A DNA stretch of 33,807 nucleotides from Lachnospiraceae bacterium (GCA_017962105.1 JAGCVY010000092.1:1-33807); one strand, 5' to 3'. Positions 7,617 through 15,611 are shown, counted from the stretch's first letter. Notes: generated by a model not told the origin, from the sequence alone. Program-made: numbers and translations.

Positions 7617-7658
7617 AAGGGGGATATTGCAATGTTTTTACGGCGCAATATCTCCCTT
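7617..7658 (+). terminator. long stem-loop after the feo operon
   Basis: Fourteen-bp stem AAGGGGGATATTGC with GCAATATCTCCCTT (7617-7630, 7645-7658, one G-T pair), 14-base loop. The T-tract is short, so it may be a weak terminator or an mRNA-stabilising 3' end. Confidence 0.6.
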
Positions 7659-7706
7659 TAAATGTAAATAAGTAACATGCGAAAAGAACGGAGGAAAAGA
7701 AACACT

Positions 7707-8663
7707 ATGGGAATTGTTGAGTTCCAAAACGTGTCCCGCGTGTACAAGAGCGGAGATCACGAGCAGTGGGCACTGAACCATGTAAATCTCTCCCTGGAGG
7801 AGGGGAAATTTGTCGTTATTCTCGGCCCCAGCGGTGCAGGGAAGAGTACGCTTCTGAATCTTTTAGGCGGCTTGGACAATCCGACGGAAGGCACCATCGT
7901 CGTGGACGGCCGCGACATCTCTACGCTGAACAACAACGAGATGGCGGATTACCGTGCGGCGAAGGTCGGCTTTGTGTTCCAGAGCTATAACCTTATCCGG
8001 GAAGGTGACACCATCGAGATTGATAACAAACTGACACTTCACAAATGGAGTGCAAAGGTGGCAAAAGTCGTTGATTTCGAACTCGGAGTGTATGTGTTTA
8101 CATCCCAAAAGACATTGAATTCGTATCTGGAAAAAGACGAAGACTACTACAATACGGTCTTCTCCGACAATGAGATTTCGGGAATTGATGAACGTTTCGT
8201 CTCCACGGTAGTGACAAAAGATAAGGTTGCGGACAGCGCCAAGCAGATGAAGACGCTCATGGCCTCGTTGATCGTGATGCTTACCGCAGTTGGTATCATC
8301 TGTTATGTCATTGTCATGTTCATGCTCACGAAGATGGTCATCGACAAAAATGCTCTGAACATCTCTCTTCTTAAGGTGTTCGGATACCGGAATAAAGAGG
8401 TCAATAAGCTGTATCTTTCCCAGACCCAGTGGATCATTATTCTCTCGGTGATCGTATTCCTGCCTCTTCAGTATTTCCTCATCGGAAAGATATGGCCTGG
8501 AATGCTGAACTCGATGAGCGGTTTCTTCTACTTCCGGGTAACGCCGCTTGTTATGGCAATCATCGTGGTACTCGGTACGGCGACATGCCTGATCACCAAT
8601 ATGATCCATGTAAAGCATGTTCGCAAGATCGATATGACAGAAGCATTGAAAAACAGGGAGTAA
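7707..8663 (+). pseudogene. in-frame fusion of ABC ATPase N-terminus and FtsX-like permease C-terminus (deletion remnant)
   Basis: 318-aa open frame; ATG 7707 follows CGGAGG. Residues 1-97 are the first half of a MacB/LolD-type ATPase: Walker A GPSGAGKS (40-47) and Q-loop GFVFQSYNL (about 88-96). At about base 7998 it switches to REGDTIEIDN, and the rest is the C-terminal part of an FtsX/MacB-type permease, with an extracytoplasmic segment and then helices at about 180-210, 245-265 and 280-305. The ABC signature, Walker B and H-loop are missing, and so is the permease N-terminus. The simplest reading is one in-frame deletion spanning an ATPase gene and its downstream permease gene. It cannot hydrolyse ATP by the normal mechanism. 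A functional role for the fusion is not excluded because the frame is intact. Confidence 0.85.
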
Positions 8664-8680
8664 AAATACAAAAAACATCT

Positions 8681-8708
8681 TGACATTCGGGATTTAAGGA
8701 AGTATACT
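8681..8708 (+). promoter_or_regulatory. promoter of the zinc-efflux operon
   Basis: TTGACA (8681-8686), 16-bp spacer, TATACT (8703-8708), directly followed by the SmtB-type dyad. Confidence 0.75.
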
Positions 8709-8716
8709 TCAGTTGG

Positions 8717-8740
8717 ATATATGAACAAGTGCTCATATAA
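8717..8740. promoter_or_regulatory. SmtB/CzrA/CadC-type operator
   Basis: Imperfect dyad ATATATGAACA-AG-TGCTCATATAA located just after the -10 box. It fits the 12-2-12 pattern of ArsR-family metal sensors (TGAACA...TGTTCA core; here one half reads TGCTCA). The likely ligand is the ArsR protein at 11095-11466. Confidence 0.75.
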
Positions 8741-8764
8741 TACAACGAGAAAGGGAGAACGACA

Positions 8765-8983
8765 ATGAAGAAATCGTACAAGATTGATGTGGATTGCGCA
8801 AACTGCGCGAATAAGATGGAAGAGGCTGCGAACAAGACGGCCGGTGTGAAAAACGCGGTTGTGAACTTCATGGCGCTCAAGATGGATGTGGAGTTTGAGG
8901 ACGGTGCGGATGTAAAGGCCGTGATGAAGGACGTTCTCAAAAACTGCAAGAAAGTTGAGGATGACTGCGAGATATTCCTGTAA
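8765..8983 (+). CDS. free heavy-metal-associated (HMA) domain protein
   Basis: 72 aa, one ferredoxin-like HMA domain with metal motif DCANC (Asp10, Cys11, Cys14). Asp before CxxC is typical of the Zn(II)/Cd(II)/Pb(II)-binding N-terminal domain of ZntA-type ATPases; copper HMA domains usually have Thr. The P-type ATPase encoded downstream lacks any N-terminal HMA domain. This protein therefore looks like that domain encoded separately, either handing metal to the pump or regulating it. RBS GGGAG. The tail CKKVEDDCEIFL carries two more Cys. Confidence 0.88.
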   Translation: MKKSYKIDVDCANCANKMEEAANKTAGVKNAVVNFMALKMDVEFEDGADVKAVMKDVLKNCKKVEDDCEIFL

Positions 8984-8993
8984 GTTAAATTAT

Positions 8994-9026
8994 CTTGCCG
9001 GGGCGGAACAAGCTGACCCCGGCAAG
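8994..9026 (+). other. intra-operon stem-loop between the HMA and ATPase genes
   Basis: Perfect 10-bp GC-rich stem CTTGCCGGGG/CCCCGGCAAG with a 13-base loop. No T-tract follows, so it is more likely an mRNA-processing or stability element giving more HMA protein than ATPase. Confidence 0.65.
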
Positions 9027-9066
9027 TATTGATGAGATAACACCGGTCTGACGGAGGAAACAGTTC

Positions 9067-11052
9067 ATGAACAGGAAACAACGGAAAATGTTGATCCGCA
9101 TTCTGGTCGCGGCCGCACTTATGGTCGTGATCCGTGTTTTGTATGCCTTCCTCGGCGAGGGCGAAGATGCGGCGATCAAGGAGCCGTTCTGGTTTCTGAT
9201 GTACATGGTTCCTTACCTGACGGTCGGTTATGACATTTTACGAAAAGCGGTTAAAGGCATTCGAAATCGTCAGGTGTTCGATGAGAATTTCCTGATGGCA
9301 GTCGCGACCGTCGGCGTTATCGCGTTGGCGCTGATCAAGAAAAACGGCGATTATACGGACGGAATCGCGGTCATGTTGTTCTACCAGGTCGGCGAGCTGT
9401 TCCAAAGCTACGCGGTGGGAAAGAGCCGCAGAAGCATCAGTGCCCTAATGGACATCCGACCCGACTATGCGAATCTTGAAAAGGACGGGGAAATCGAGCA
9501 GGTGGATCCCGACGAGGTGGAAACGGGCAGCATCATTGTTGTAAAACCGGGCGAGAAGGTTCCGATTGACGGCGTTATCATCGACGGAAAGACAACGCTT
9601 AATACAAGCGCCCTGACGGGTGAGAGCGTCCCGAGAGAGGCGGATGTGAACGATGAGATCATCAGCGGCTGCATCAACCTGACGGGCGTTATCCGGGTTC
9701 GCACGACGAAGGCCTTCGGGGAATCCACGGTGTCGAAGATCCTCGAGCTGGTGGAGAGTTCGTCCTCGCGGAAATCGCGCTCGGAGAACTTCATTTCCCG
9801 CTTTGCCAAATACTACACCCCGATCGTATGCTTCAGCGCGCTTGCCCTTGCACTGTTGCCGCCGGTGGTGCTATTGATCCTCGGTAAGGCTCCCCGGTGG
9901 GGCATGTGGGTGTACCGCGCTCTGACCTTCCTCGTTATCAGCTGCCCGTGTGCACTGGTCATCAGCATTCCGCTTACATTTTTCGCCGGAATCGGCGGAG
10001 CAAGCCGTGCCGGAGTTTTGGTTAAGGGTTCGAATTACCTGGAGCAGCTGGCGAAAACCGGAGTTGTCGCGATGGATAAGACCGGCACGATGACGAAGGG
10101 CGTGTTCGAGGTTTACGGCATTCATCACAGCACCATGGACGGCGCGAAGCTGCTGGAGATCGCGGCGCACGCGGAGTGCTTTTCCACGCACCCGATTGCT
10201 CTGAGCATCCGGCGGGCTTACGTTACGGGGCAGATGTGGGGAATCGATGAGGCGACCGGGGAGACGGTTCTTCTCAGTTCCAATTCGGAAAATGTTCACA
10301 CGATTGCCAAAGAGCGCGTCGGAAGCGTCGAGGAGATCGGCGGAAACGGAATTGCCGCTTTGGTGGACGGACACGAGGTTGTGATCGGAAATGCGCGCCT
10401 GATGGAGCGGTACGGCGTTGAGTATATCCCATGCCATCATGTCGGAACGATCGTGCATGTTGCGATTGACGGCGCATATGCGGGCCACATCCTGATTTCC
10501 GATGTCGTGAAACCAACGGCCGCACAGGCAATCCGTGAGATGCATGAAGCGGGAATCCGAAAGACAGTCGTCCTCACCGGCGATGCGAAAGCGGCTGCCG
10601 AGGCGGTTGCGAAGGAGCTCGGCGTCGATGAGGTTCGCTCGGAACTGCTGCCTGCCGACAAGGTGACGGCGGTGGAGGAGCTGCTGGCGCGGAAGAGCGC
10701 ACGGGAAGTGCTCGCATTTGTCGGAGACGGAATCAACGATGCGCCGGTCCTTTCGCGGGCGGACATCGGTATCGCCATGGGAGCTCTCGGCTCCGATGCG
10801 GCGATTGAGGCAGCGGATGTCGTCCTGATGGACGATGATCCCGTGAAGATTGCAAAGGCCATCCGCATCGCCAGAAAATGCATGCGGATCGTGAAGGAGA
10901 ATATCATTTTCGCACTCGGGATTAAGGTATTGTGTCTCATACTCGGTGCGTTTGGAATCGCCAATATGTTGATGGCAATCTTCGCCGATGTGGGAGTCAT
11001 GGTTCTTGCGGTTCTGAATGCGATTCGCGCACTTTACGTAGATTCTGTGTGA
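9067..11052 (+). CDS. P1B-type Zn(II)/Cd(II)/Pb(II)-exporting ATPase
   Basis: 661 aa. Phosphatase motif TGES (184-187), metal-site CPC (293-295), phosphorylated Asp337 in DKTGTMT, HP dipeptide (His375-Pro376) and GDGINDAP (553-560). Lys620 in the seventh core helix and Asp641 in the last helix (ADVG) correspond to the ZntA residues that coordinate zinc. This places it in the Zn/Cd/Pb group rather than the copper group. It has a hydrophobic N-terminus and no HMA domain; that domain is the separate gene just upstream. It exports toxic metal from the cytoplasm. It is in an operon with the HMA protein and, 42 bases on, an ArsR-type sensor. RBS GGAGGAAA. Confidence 0.95.
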   Translation: MNRKQRKMLIRILVAAALMVVIRVLYAFLGEGEDAAIKEPFWFLMYMVPYLTVGYDILRKAVKGIRNRQVFDENFLMAVATVGVIALALIKKNGDYTDGIAVMLFYQVGELFQSYAVGKSRRSISALMDIRPDYANLEKDGEIEQVDPDEVETGSIIVVKPGEKVPIDGVIIDGKTTLNTSALTGESVPREADVNDEIISGCINLTGVIRVRTTKAFGESTVSKILELVESSSSRKSRSENFISRFAKYYTPIVCFSALALALLPPVVLLILGKAPRWGMWVYRALTFLVISCPCALVISIPLTFFAGIGGASRAGVLVKGSNYLEQLAKTGVVAMDKTGTMTKGVFEVYGIHHSTMDGAKLLEIAAHAECFSTHPIALSIRRAYVTGQMWGIDEATGETVLLSSNSENVHTIAKERVGSVEEIGGNGIAALVDGHEVVIGNARLMERYGVEYIPCHHVGTIVHVAIDGAYAGHILISDVVKPTAAQAIREMHEAGIRKTVVLTGDAKAAAEAVAKELGVDEVRSELLPADKVTAVEELLARKSAREVLAFVGDGINDAPVLSRADIGIAMGALGSDAAIEAADVVLMDDDPVKIAKAIRIARKCMRIVKENIIFALGIKVLCLILGAFGIANMLMAIFADVGVMVLAVLNAIRALYVDSV

Positions 11053-11057
11053 AAATA

Positions 11058-11066
11058 TGGTATAAT
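11058..11066 (+). promoter_or_regulatory. possible extended -10 promoter for the arsR-type gene
   Basis: TGG-TATAAT just after the ATPase stop codon, 28 bases before the start; no convincing -35. It would allow extra expression of the repressor. Confidence 0.4.
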
Positions 11067-11094
11067 GGGGTCATGAAATTTGAGGAGGTGTGGC

Positions 11095-11466
11095 ATGAAC
11101 GATTTGGAACGAGGCACTTGTGAAACCTGCGAATCGACGGAGGTTCATGAAAATCTGGTGAAGTTCGTAGAGGAGTCGATGCCGGCAGAGACGGAGCTGT
11201 ATGATCTGGCGGAACTTTTTAAAGTGTTCGGTGACTCGACGCGTATTCGGATTCTGTTCGTTCTGTTCGAAGCGGAAGTGTGCGTCTATGACATTGCTGA
11301 GGCGCTTAATATGACGCAGTCGGCGATCTCGCATCAGCTGAAAATCCTGAAGCAGAGCCGTCTGATCAAGGGACGCCGCGACGGAAAGCACATTTTCTAT
11401 TCGCTGGCCGATGATCATGTCCGCTCGATCATTGCGGAAGGAAGAGAACATATCGAAGAACTGTAA
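11095..11466 (+). CDS. ArsR/SmtB-family metal-sensing repressor
   Basis: 123 aa winged helix protein; helix-turn-helix VYDIAEALNMTQSAISHQLKIL. The alpha5 zinc site is complete: Asp106, His108, His119 and Glu122, the same D-x-H-x10-H-x2-E spacing as in SmtB. It also has Cys9 and Cys12 in the N-terminal tail and Cys63 in the EVCVYD segment, partly matching the alpha3N Cd/Pb site of CadC, which has a second Cys where this has Tyr65. It may thus sense Zn through alpha5 and soft metals through the Cys site. ATG 11095 follows GAGGAGGTG. Likely repressor of the operator at 8717-8740. Confidence 0.93.
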   Translation: MNDLERGTCETCESTEVHENLVKFVEESMPAETELYDLAELFKVFGDSTRIRILFVLFEAEVCVYDIAEALNMTQSAISHQLKILKQSRLIKGRRDGKHIFYSLADDHVRSIIAEGREHIEEL

Positions 11467-11533
11467 TGCCCCGAGCGGGCTGCAGAGTATAGCTCAGATG
11501 ATTTAAACAAAACAATTGAAGAGGGTGAATACC

Positions 11534-12280
11534 ATGATGAAACTGGTTTTGGTGAGACACGGAGAGAGCGAGTGGAACAAGTTGAATCTCTTTACCGGCT
11601 GGCACGATGTTGATCTTTCGGAGAAAGGTCATGAGGAGGCCAAGCAGGGCGGAGAGATCCTGAAACAGGAAGGATTTGATTTTGATGTGGCATACACTTC
11701 CCGTCTGAAGCGGGCGATCCATACGCTGAATCATATCCTTGACGAGATGGACAGAAACTGGATTCCCGTACATAAGGCGTGGGAGTTGAATGAGAGACAC
11801 TACGGTGCTCTGCAGGGTCTGAATAAGTCCGAGACCGCCGCGAAATACGGCGAGGATCAGGTGAAAATCTGGAGACGCTCCTTCGATGTGAAGCCGCCGG
11901 CACTTACACCGGACAGTCCGGAGGCTCCCTGCAATCAGGAGATGTACCGCGATGTGGATCAGTCGGTTCTGCCGCTTCACGAGTCTCTGGCTACCACGAT
12001 CGAGCGTGTGGTTCCGTTCTTCAACGAGGTCATTAAAAAGGATATGGAGGCCGGAAAGCGCGTGATCATCGCGGCTCACGGCAATTCCTTACGCGCCCTC
12101 GTAAAATACTTCGACAATATCTCCGACAGTGACATTATCGGCGTGAACATCCCTACCGGCGTCCCGCTTGTGTATGAATTTGACGATAACTTCAATGCTG
12201 TTCAGCATTATTACCTCGGTGACCAGGAAGCCCTGAAGGCGAAGATGGAGGCCGTGGCCAATCAGGGGAAGGCGAAGTAA
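11534..12280 (+). CDS. gpmA: 2,3-bisphosphoglycerate-dependent phosphoglycerate mutase
   Basis: 248-249 aa. It interconverts 3- and 2-phosphoglycerate in glycolysis. Contains [10 protein letters not shown] with the phosphohistidine His9, the [12 protein letters not shown] segment, [12 protein letters not shown] and [12 protein letters not shown] with the second catalytic His. Length and the long insert ([13 protein letters not shown]) identify the cofactor-dependent GpmA type rather than a small histidine phosphatase. Either of two adjacent ATG codons (11534, 11537) can start; GAGGGTG lies upstream. It is separated by 67 bases from the arsR gene and ends at a strong terminator. Confidence 0.96.
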   Translation: MMKLVLVRHGESEWNKLNLFTGWHDVDLSEKGHEEAKQGGEILKQEGFDFDVAYTSRLKRAIHTLNHILDEMDRNWIPVHKAWELNERHYGALQGLNKSETAAKYGEDQVKIWRRSFDVKPPALTPDSPEAPCNQEMYRDVDQSVLPLHESLATTIERVVPFFNEVIKKDMEAGKRVIIAAHGNSLRALVKYFDNISDSDIIGVNIPTGVPLVYEFDDNFNAVQHYYLGDQEALKAKMEAVANQGKAK

Positions 12281-12315
12281 ACCCTCCGAATATCGATAAT
12301 CAGACCTACGGGATT

Positions 12316-12356
12316 TCAAAAAGCAGGAATCGGTTTTCATCGGTTCCTGCTTCTTT
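12316..12356. terminator. bidirectional terminator between gpmA and the LysR gene
   Basis: Twelve-bp stem (12321-12332, 12341-12352, one G-T pair) with an 8-base loop. A CTTTCTT tail follows on the + strand and a TTTTT tract on the - strand, suited to both convergent genes. Confidence 0.85.
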
Positions 12357-12390
12357 CTTGCGTAAGGTTTTCCGTATTGTGAAATGACTC

Positions 12391-13293
12391 TCAGTATTTC
12401 GAAGTTGTTTTCAGTATCTCGATATAGTTTGCGGTGAGCGGCGATATCCTTGCGTTGCCGGGAAGAATGTACCCGATTTCCATGTAATCGTCGACGTCAA
12501 GAGGTCTTGCGATAATATTCGGCCCGTTCAGTTCCTCACTGATGACGCCGCTGCAGATAGTGTATCCGTTTAAACCGATCAGCATATTAAACAGCGTAGC
12601 GCGGTCGCAGACGATCAACTCCCTGTCACAGTCCACGGTGCTCAGGATCTCCTCCGAGAAATAGAAGGAATTGTGGCTTCCCTGCTCGTAGGCAAGACGC
12701 GGATACGACTTCAGATCTTCCAGGGTGATCGTCTTTTTGGATGCAAGAGGATTCCCCTTGCCAACGAACACATGGGGCTTCGCGGTGAATAGGGGAGTGA
12801 AGGTTAAGTTGTTGTCCCGCAGGGTCTTGCGGATGACTGTCTCGTTGAAGCGGTTCAGATACAGAATACCGATTTCGCTGCGCAGATGCGCCACATCGTC
12901 GATGATGTCATAGGTTTGTGTCTCGCGCATGTGGAATTCGTATTTGTCGCCTCCATGCTCCTTGAGAAGCCGGACAAAAGCCTCCACAACGAAAGAGTAA
13001 TGTTGGGAGGAAACACAGAAGCGCAGCTTCCCCTTGTTGTCTCCTTTGTACCGTTCTTTTATCAGGTTGGCCTGTTCCAGGACCTGTCTGGCATACCCTA
13101 AGAATTCATCGCCCTCCGGGGTGAGCTCGATTCCTTTGCCGGAGCGGGTAAAGAGCGTGATGCCGAATTCATTTTCCAATTCATGGATCGCCGCGGTGAG
13201 ACTGGGCTGTGCGATGAACAGTTTGCCCGCCGCCTCAGTGATACTTCCGGCCTCGGCCGTGGTCACGACATATTGGAGTTGTTTCAGGGTCAT
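12391..13293 (-). CDS. LysR-family transcriptional regulator (CysB/MetR-like)
   Basis: 300 aa. Typical N-terminal helix-turn-helix (MTLKQLQYVVTTAEAGSITEAAGKLFIAQPSLTAAI), then a periplasmic-binding-protein-like effector domain (about 90-295). The start at 13293 has GGGAGGA upstream. It is divergent from a MetE-like gene across a 159-bp region with two dyads of LysR type. This layout suggests it controls that gene and itself in response to a sulfur or methionine metabolite. The effector is unknown. Confidence 0.9.
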   Translation of the reverse strand: MTLKQLQYVVTTAEAGSITEAAGKLFIAQPSLTAAIHELENEFGITLFTRSGKGIELTPEGDEFLGYARQVLEQANLIKERYKGDNKGKLRFCVSSQHYSFVVEAFVRLLKEHGGDKYEFHMRETQTYDIIDDVAHLRSEIGILYLNRFNETVIRKTLRDNNLTFTPLFTAKPHVFVGKGNPLASKKTITLEDLKSYPRLAYEQGSHNSFYFSEEILSTVDCDRELIVCDRATLFNMLIGLNGYTICSGVISEELNGPNIIARPLDVDDYMEIGYILPGNARISPLTANYIEILKTTSKY

Positions 13294-13331
13294 GGTGGTG
13301 TCCTCCCGATCGAGTTATAGATTCCGCGACA

Positions 13332-13362
13332 AGTATACCATAAAACATAGAAAATATCTATG
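13332..13362 (-). promoter_or_regulatory. lysR promoter with overlapping LysR-type dyad
   Basis: On the - strand a TGG-extended TATACT -10 box (13332-13337). Immediately upstream the dyad CATAGA-N5-TCTATG (13346-13362), which contains the T-N11-A LysR signature, overlaps the -35 region. ATAG-N7-CTAT has the same spacing as the streptococcal MetR-type box. Confidence 0.65.
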
Positions 13363-13384
13363 GCAAATCGGCAAAAAGATGTAT

Positions 13385-13413
13385 TTTACCTATTGAGTTG
13401 ATAGGCTTATAAT
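13385..13413 (+). promoter_or_regulatory. promoter of the metE-like gene with second dyad
   Basis: TTTACC (13385-13390), 17-bp spacer, TATAAT (13408-13413). A CCTAT-N7-ATAGG dyad (13389-13405) sits inside the spacer. The weak -35 fits an activator-dependent promoter. Confidence 0.65.
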
Positions 13414-13452
13414 CACCAACATAAAATCAACCAAACCAAGGAGATCAGGAAA

Positions 13453-14568
13453 ATGAGTAAAATTACAACACCGTACCGTTATGATTTTGTGGGGAGCTTC
13501 CTCCGTCCGCAGAGACTGAAGGATGCGAAGGAGGCATATCAGGCAGGCAAGCTTGAGCAGGAAGAGTTTGATCAGATTGTCAACGAGGAGATTACCAAGG
13601 TCGTTGCTAAGCAGAAGGAACTCGGGTTCCATGTGATCACTGACGGCGAATTCCGCAGAACATTTTGGCACCTCGATTTCATGTGGGGATTCGAGGGAGT
13701 CGGCCATCAGCATACAGGAAAGGGCATTCCCTTCAACGGCGTGCTCGCTGTTTTGGATGACACGTACCTGACCGGGAAAATCAAGGCAAAGCCCCATCCG
13801 TTCGTGGAGTATTTCAAGTTCTTAAAGCAGTTTGAGGACGAGAACACCGTGGCAAAATACACGATCCCCGCGCCGGCACAGACATTCCAGCAGATGATCG
13901 TTCCGTTTAACTACGAGAACACCAGAAAGTACTATGCAACAAACGAAGAGTTGATTCAGGACATCGCTAAGGCTTACCAGGATGTGATCCGTCAGTTCTA
14001 CGATGCCGGCTGCCGGAACCTGCAGCTTGATGACTGCACCTGGGGCGCTGTTGTCGGGGACGCTGCGGCTCACCGTTACAAGGCCCTCGGCATTGATATC
14101 GAGGAGGTCAAGGCACAGCTTCTTGAGGTGAACAATCTCGCTCTCGAGGGCAAGCCGGAGGATCTGATCGTCAACACCCACATTTGCCGTGGAAATTACA
14201 ACTCGGCGTTCTTCTGCAGCGGTCCGTACGATTCGGTCGCGGATTATGTGTTCGCAAAGGAAAATGTCAACGCGCTCTTCCTTGAGTACGATGACGAGCG
14301 CTCGGGCGGCTTTGAACCTCTTGCCAAGGTGTCGCCGGATAAGAAGGTGGTGCTCGGACTGATCACCACGAAGACGCCGAAGCTGGAGGACAAGGAGAGC
14401 GTGATCGCGCGGATCCGTGAAGCGGCCAATTATGTTCCGATGGATCGCTTGTACTTAAGCCCGCAGTGCGGCTTCGCTTCCTGCGAGATCGGAAACAAGC
14501 TCACGGATGAAGAACAGTGGGCAAAACTTCGCCTGGTGAAGGAAATCGCCGAGGAAGTCTGGGGATAA
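13453..14568 (+). CDS. MetE-like cobalamin-independent methyltransferase (YxjG/YxjH type)
   Basis: 371 aa, equal to the C-terminal catalytic barrel of MetE alone. Starts MSKITTPYRYDFVGSFLRP, as in the YxjG/YxjH family. Candidate zinc ligands of the methionine synthase site are His and Cys in NTHICRGN, Glu in FLEYDD and Cys in SPQCGFAS near the C-terminus. LQLDDCTWG forms part of the homocysteine site. It transfers a methyl group to homocysteine (or a related thiol) to make methionine; the methyl donor of the short family is not settled. RBS AAGGAG. Controlled, by inference, by the divergent LysR protein. Confidence 0.9.
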   Translation: MSKITTPYRYDFVGSFLRPQRLKDAKEAYQAGKLEQEEFDQIVNEEITKVVAKQKELGFHVITDGEFRRTFWHLDFMWGFEGVGHQHTGKGIPFNGVLAVLDDTYLTGKIKAKPHPFVEYFKFLKQFEDENTVAKYTIPAPAQTFQQMIVPFNYENTRKYYATNEELIQDIAKAYQDVIRQFYDAGCRNLQLDDCTWGAVVGDAAAHRYKALGIDIEEVKAQLLEVNNLALEGKPEDLIVNTHICRGNYNSAFFCSGPYDSVADYVFAKENVNALFLEYDDERSGGFEPLAKVSPDKKVVLGLITTKTPKLEDKESVIARIREAANYVPMDRLYLSPQCGFASCEIGNKLTDEEQWAKLRLVKEIAEEVWG

Positions 14569-14586
14569 TAACCGGAGATAACTACG

Positions 14587-14626
14587 AAACGAGAAGATAT
14601 CATTTTAGATTTCTTCTCGTTTTTCT
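14587..14626 (+). terminator. intrinsic terminator of the metE-like gene
   Basis: Perfect 11-bp stem AAACGAGAAGA/TCTTCTCGTTT (14587-14597, 14612-14622), running into TTTCTG. Confidence 0.85.
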
Positions 14627-14655
14627 GTCGTGCTTCGGCCATTCCTGTTTTGCAA

Positions 14656-14685
14656 GTGACAAGGAACCGTTCTGTATGGTATAAT
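14656..14685 (+). promoter_or_regulatory. promoter of the birA-like gene
   Basis: GTGACA (14656-14661), 18-bp spacer, TGG-extended TATAAT (14680-14685), 36 bases before the start. Confidence 0.7.
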
Positions 14686-14721
14686 TACACAAATTGTTTG
14701 GTACGGAATAAGGGGTGAACA

Positions 14722-15525
14722 TTGAAGAAGATGAATACATCGGAAAATGTTTTGTTTCTGTTGGAATCCAACAAAGAGAGCTACATTTCCGGAGAGGAAA
14801 TGGCGAAGCAGTGCGGCGTTTCGAGAAATGCCGTCTGGAAAGCCATAAGGGATCTTCGAGGGAAGGGCTATGACATAGAGGCAATCAGTAACAAGGGCTA
14901 CCGGCTGGCCGGCAATACCGACATTATTTCCGCCGAGGGAATAAAAGCCGGACTGACGGAGGAACTCAGAAAAGCCGACATCTTTGTGTATGACAGTCTC
15001 GGGTCCACAAGCGATAAGGCAAAAGAACTGGCCGTGAAGGGCGCGCCTCACGGAACTGCCGTCGTTGCCGTGACACAGACCGGCGGGAGAGGCAGGAAGG
15101 ATCATTCCTTCTTTTCCCCTGAAGGCGGCCTTTATATGAGCGTTGTGCTGAGGCCTGACATGTTGACTCTTACCGACAGCAAAGCGGTCACGGCTCATGT
15201 GGGAAATGCGGTGATCAATGCGATCCGGGAGCTCACCGGCGTTGAGTCCTATATTGAAGGTATCAACGATCTCTATGTTGAGGGAAAGAAAATCTGCGGG
15301 ATTCTTCTTGAGTCGGGCAGCGAATTTGACAGTAACACCCTGCAGTGGATCGTGGCGGGGATCGGGATCAACTTTGATTCGGATTTAAACAGTTTTCCAG
15401 AGGATGTAAAAGACAGAGCCACCGGGTTGTTTGCTCCCGGGAAAGCCACGATTGCCAAAAACACACTCATTGCCGGCATCCTTGAGAGAGTGCTGATTGT
15501 CAACCAAACAAACGAAATAGGTTGA
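14722..15525 (+). CDS. birA: BirA-like biotin operon repressor/biotin-protein ligase, lacking the C-terminal domain
   Basis: 267 aa, starting with TTG 14722, six bases after AAGGGG (the ATG at 14731 is too distant). N-terminal winged helix (about 8-62; CGVSRNAVWKAIRDLRGKGY) and BirA catalytic core: GSTSDKAKEL, GRGRKDHSFFSPEGG (122-136), INDLYVEGKKICGILLE and VAGIGINF. Typical BirA proteins have 320-330 residues and end in an SH3-like domain; this one stops just after the core. Two core motifs deviate: GRGR(x)GR is GRGRKDH, and the WPND motif is GIND, though the active-site Lys after it remains. It may be mainly a biotin-sensing repressor of bioY. Its stop codon lies inside the operator at 15496-15529. 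Confidence 0.85.
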   Translation: MKKMNTSENVLFLLESNKESYISGEEMAKQCGVSRNAVWKAIRDLRGKGYDIEAISNKGYRLAGNTDIISAEGIKAGLTEELRKADIFVYDSLGSTSDKAKELAVKGAPHGTAVVAVTQTGGRGRKDHSFFSPEGGLYMSVVLRPDMLTLTDSKAVTAHVGNAVINAIRELTGVESYIEGINDLYVEGKKICGILLESGSEFDSNTLQWIVAGIGINFDSDLNSFPEDVKDRATGLFAPGKATIAKNTLIAGILERVLIVNQTNEIG

Positions 15526-15529
15526 CAAT
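15496..15529. promoter_or_regulatory. BirA operator
   Basis: Perfect 10-bp inverted repeat ATTGTCAACC-N14-GGTTGACAAT. It fits the Gram-positive BirA site (TTGT-AACC, about 14-16 bp, GGTT-ACAA). The left arm is within the birA-like coding sequence and the right arm contains its stop codon and the bioY -35 box. Confidence 0.92.
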
Positions 15530-15550
15530 GTGACGCTATTGTGCTACCTT
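15522..15550 (+). promoter_or_regulatory. bioY: bioY promoter
   Basis: TTGACA (15522-15527) inside the right operator arm, 17-bp spacer, TACCTT (15545-15550). BirA binding would hide the -35 box. Confidence 0.8.
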
Positions 15551-15611
15551 CTTAGAGACGTTTTTCGAACGAGGTTCGCAAAATGCGGAAACTATCGGAG
15601 GATCATGCACA

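Noticed and set aside
7707-8663. Functional single-chain MacB-like transporter
   Set aside because: True MacB fuses a complete ATPase to the permease. Here the signature, Walker B and H-loop are all missing.
8994-9026. Terminator between the HMA and ATPase genes
   Set aside because: The stem is perfect but no T-run follows on either strand. Kept only as an intra-operon stem-loop.
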